Source of the DNA: Natronohydrobacter sp.
GTDB lineage: Bacteria > Pseudomonadota > Alphaproteobacteria > Rhodobacterales > Rhodobacteraceae
Direction: 5' to 3'
Length of the DNA stretch: 5,478 nucleotides
Assembly (NCBI GenBank): GCA_007116445.1
Contig: SKIM01000238.1
Coordinates: forward strand, 1-5,478
Positions 5,103 to 5,478 of the stretch are shown one piece after another; the first letter of the stretch is position 1, and each line of letters opens with the position of its first letter. The notes under the pieces were generated by a model. It worked only from the letters and a program-made list of their open reading frames with translations. It had not been told where the DNA came from and made no database searches. Made by a program: the position numbers and the translations under genes.

Positions 5103-5478
5103 CCATCACCGCGCTGGAGCTCACATTCTACGCAGGCGCGATCCTGATCCTGTTCCTGACCCCCGGCCCGGTCTGGCTGGCGGTCATCGCGCGGGCGATG
5201 TCGGGCGGTTTCGCCTCTGCCGCGCCTGTGGCGGTCGGTGTCGCGCTGGGCGACATGATCTGGCCGCTCGCCGCGATTTTCGGGCTGTCCTGGATCCTGT
5301 CGATCTATGGCGATCTGCTGGAGGCGCTGAAATGGGTCGCGATGGGGATGTTCGTGATCATGGGCGTGCAACTGATCCGCCACGCGACCGCGCGACTGTC
5401 CGAGGATAGCCGCCTTACGCGCCCCGGCGCGGGCGCGGGCTTCTTGGCAGGCGTCACGGTCATCCTGGCCAATCCCAA
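5099..5478 (+). CDS. LysE/RhtB-family exporter, N-terminal part (cut by window end)
   Basis: The frame is open from ATG at 5099 to the window end, giving 126 complete codons without a stop; the family is usually about 200-210 residues, so roughly 60% is visible. It is very hydrophobic. A first membrane helix (about 7-29) contains the family mark LTPGPVWLAVIARAMSGG (20-37). A second helix covers about 40-63 (VAVGVALGDMIWPLAAIFGL) and a third about 66-90. A polar loop with HATARLSEDSRLTRPG follows, then a fourth helix beginning GFLAGVTVILANP, the usual family segment. LysE/RhtB proteins export amino acids such as lysine, threonine or homoserine across the inner membrane; the substrate here is unknown. 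There is no Shine-Dalgarno before the ATG, which overlaps the VOC stop (ATGA), so translation probably depends on coupling. Confidence 0.9.
   Translation, partial: MTITALELTFYAGAILILFLTPGPVWLAVIARAMSGGFASAAPVAVGVALGDMIWPLAAIFGLSWILSIYGDLLEALKWVAMGMFVIMGVQLIRHATARLSEDSRLTRPGAGAGFLAGVTVILANP

Overview
The window looks like the replication-initiation neighbourhood of an alphaproteobacterium of the Rhodobacteraceae/Roseobacter group. Three things support this: the gene order (enoyl-CoA hydratase, rpsT, dnaA, dnaN, recF), the wording of the DnaA and RecF proteins, and a G+C-rich coding style. The assignment rests on recalled family sequences, not on a database search. Every supported gene lies on the + strand.

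Layout. Positions 1-84 are the last codons of a crotonase-family (enoyl-CoA hydratase) gene, followed at once by an intrinsic terminator (90-112). A leader of about 150 bases follows, with a 12-base palindrome and a hairpin that has a competing pairing partner. It leads to rpsT (243-509, ribosomal protein S20), which ends at a perfectly palindromic terminator (531-556). Then comes a gene-free stretch of about 380 bases, rich in G and T on the + strand. It holds three phased repeats with a 17-base period and a possible 19-codon leader ORF, and ends at dnaA (938-2293, GTG start). dnaN (2400-3518) and recF (3574-4668) follow at short distances. recF overlaps a VOC/glyoxalase-fold gene (4665-5102) by ATGA. 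That gene overlaps the next one, a LysE/RhtB-type exporter (from 5099, cut by the window end), in the same way.

How the genes fit together. DnaA opens the chromosome origin, DnaN is the sliding clamp of DNA polymerase III, and RecF loads RecA at gapped DNA. This is the classic dnaA-dnaN-recF block. S20 is a small-subunit ribosomal protein commonly found next to dnaA in alphaproteobacteria. The VOC and LysE genes have no known part in replication, but their stop/start overlaps indicate translation coupled to recF. No cluster of DnaA boxes was seen, so there is no evidence that the chromosome origin lies in this window.

The window is mostly conserved housekeeping sequence and I found no convincing new multi-gene system. 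The points most worth a second look are non-coding: the rpsT leader with mutually exclusive pairings, and the long dnaA upstream region with its repeats, small ORF and out-of-frame ATG over the GTG start.
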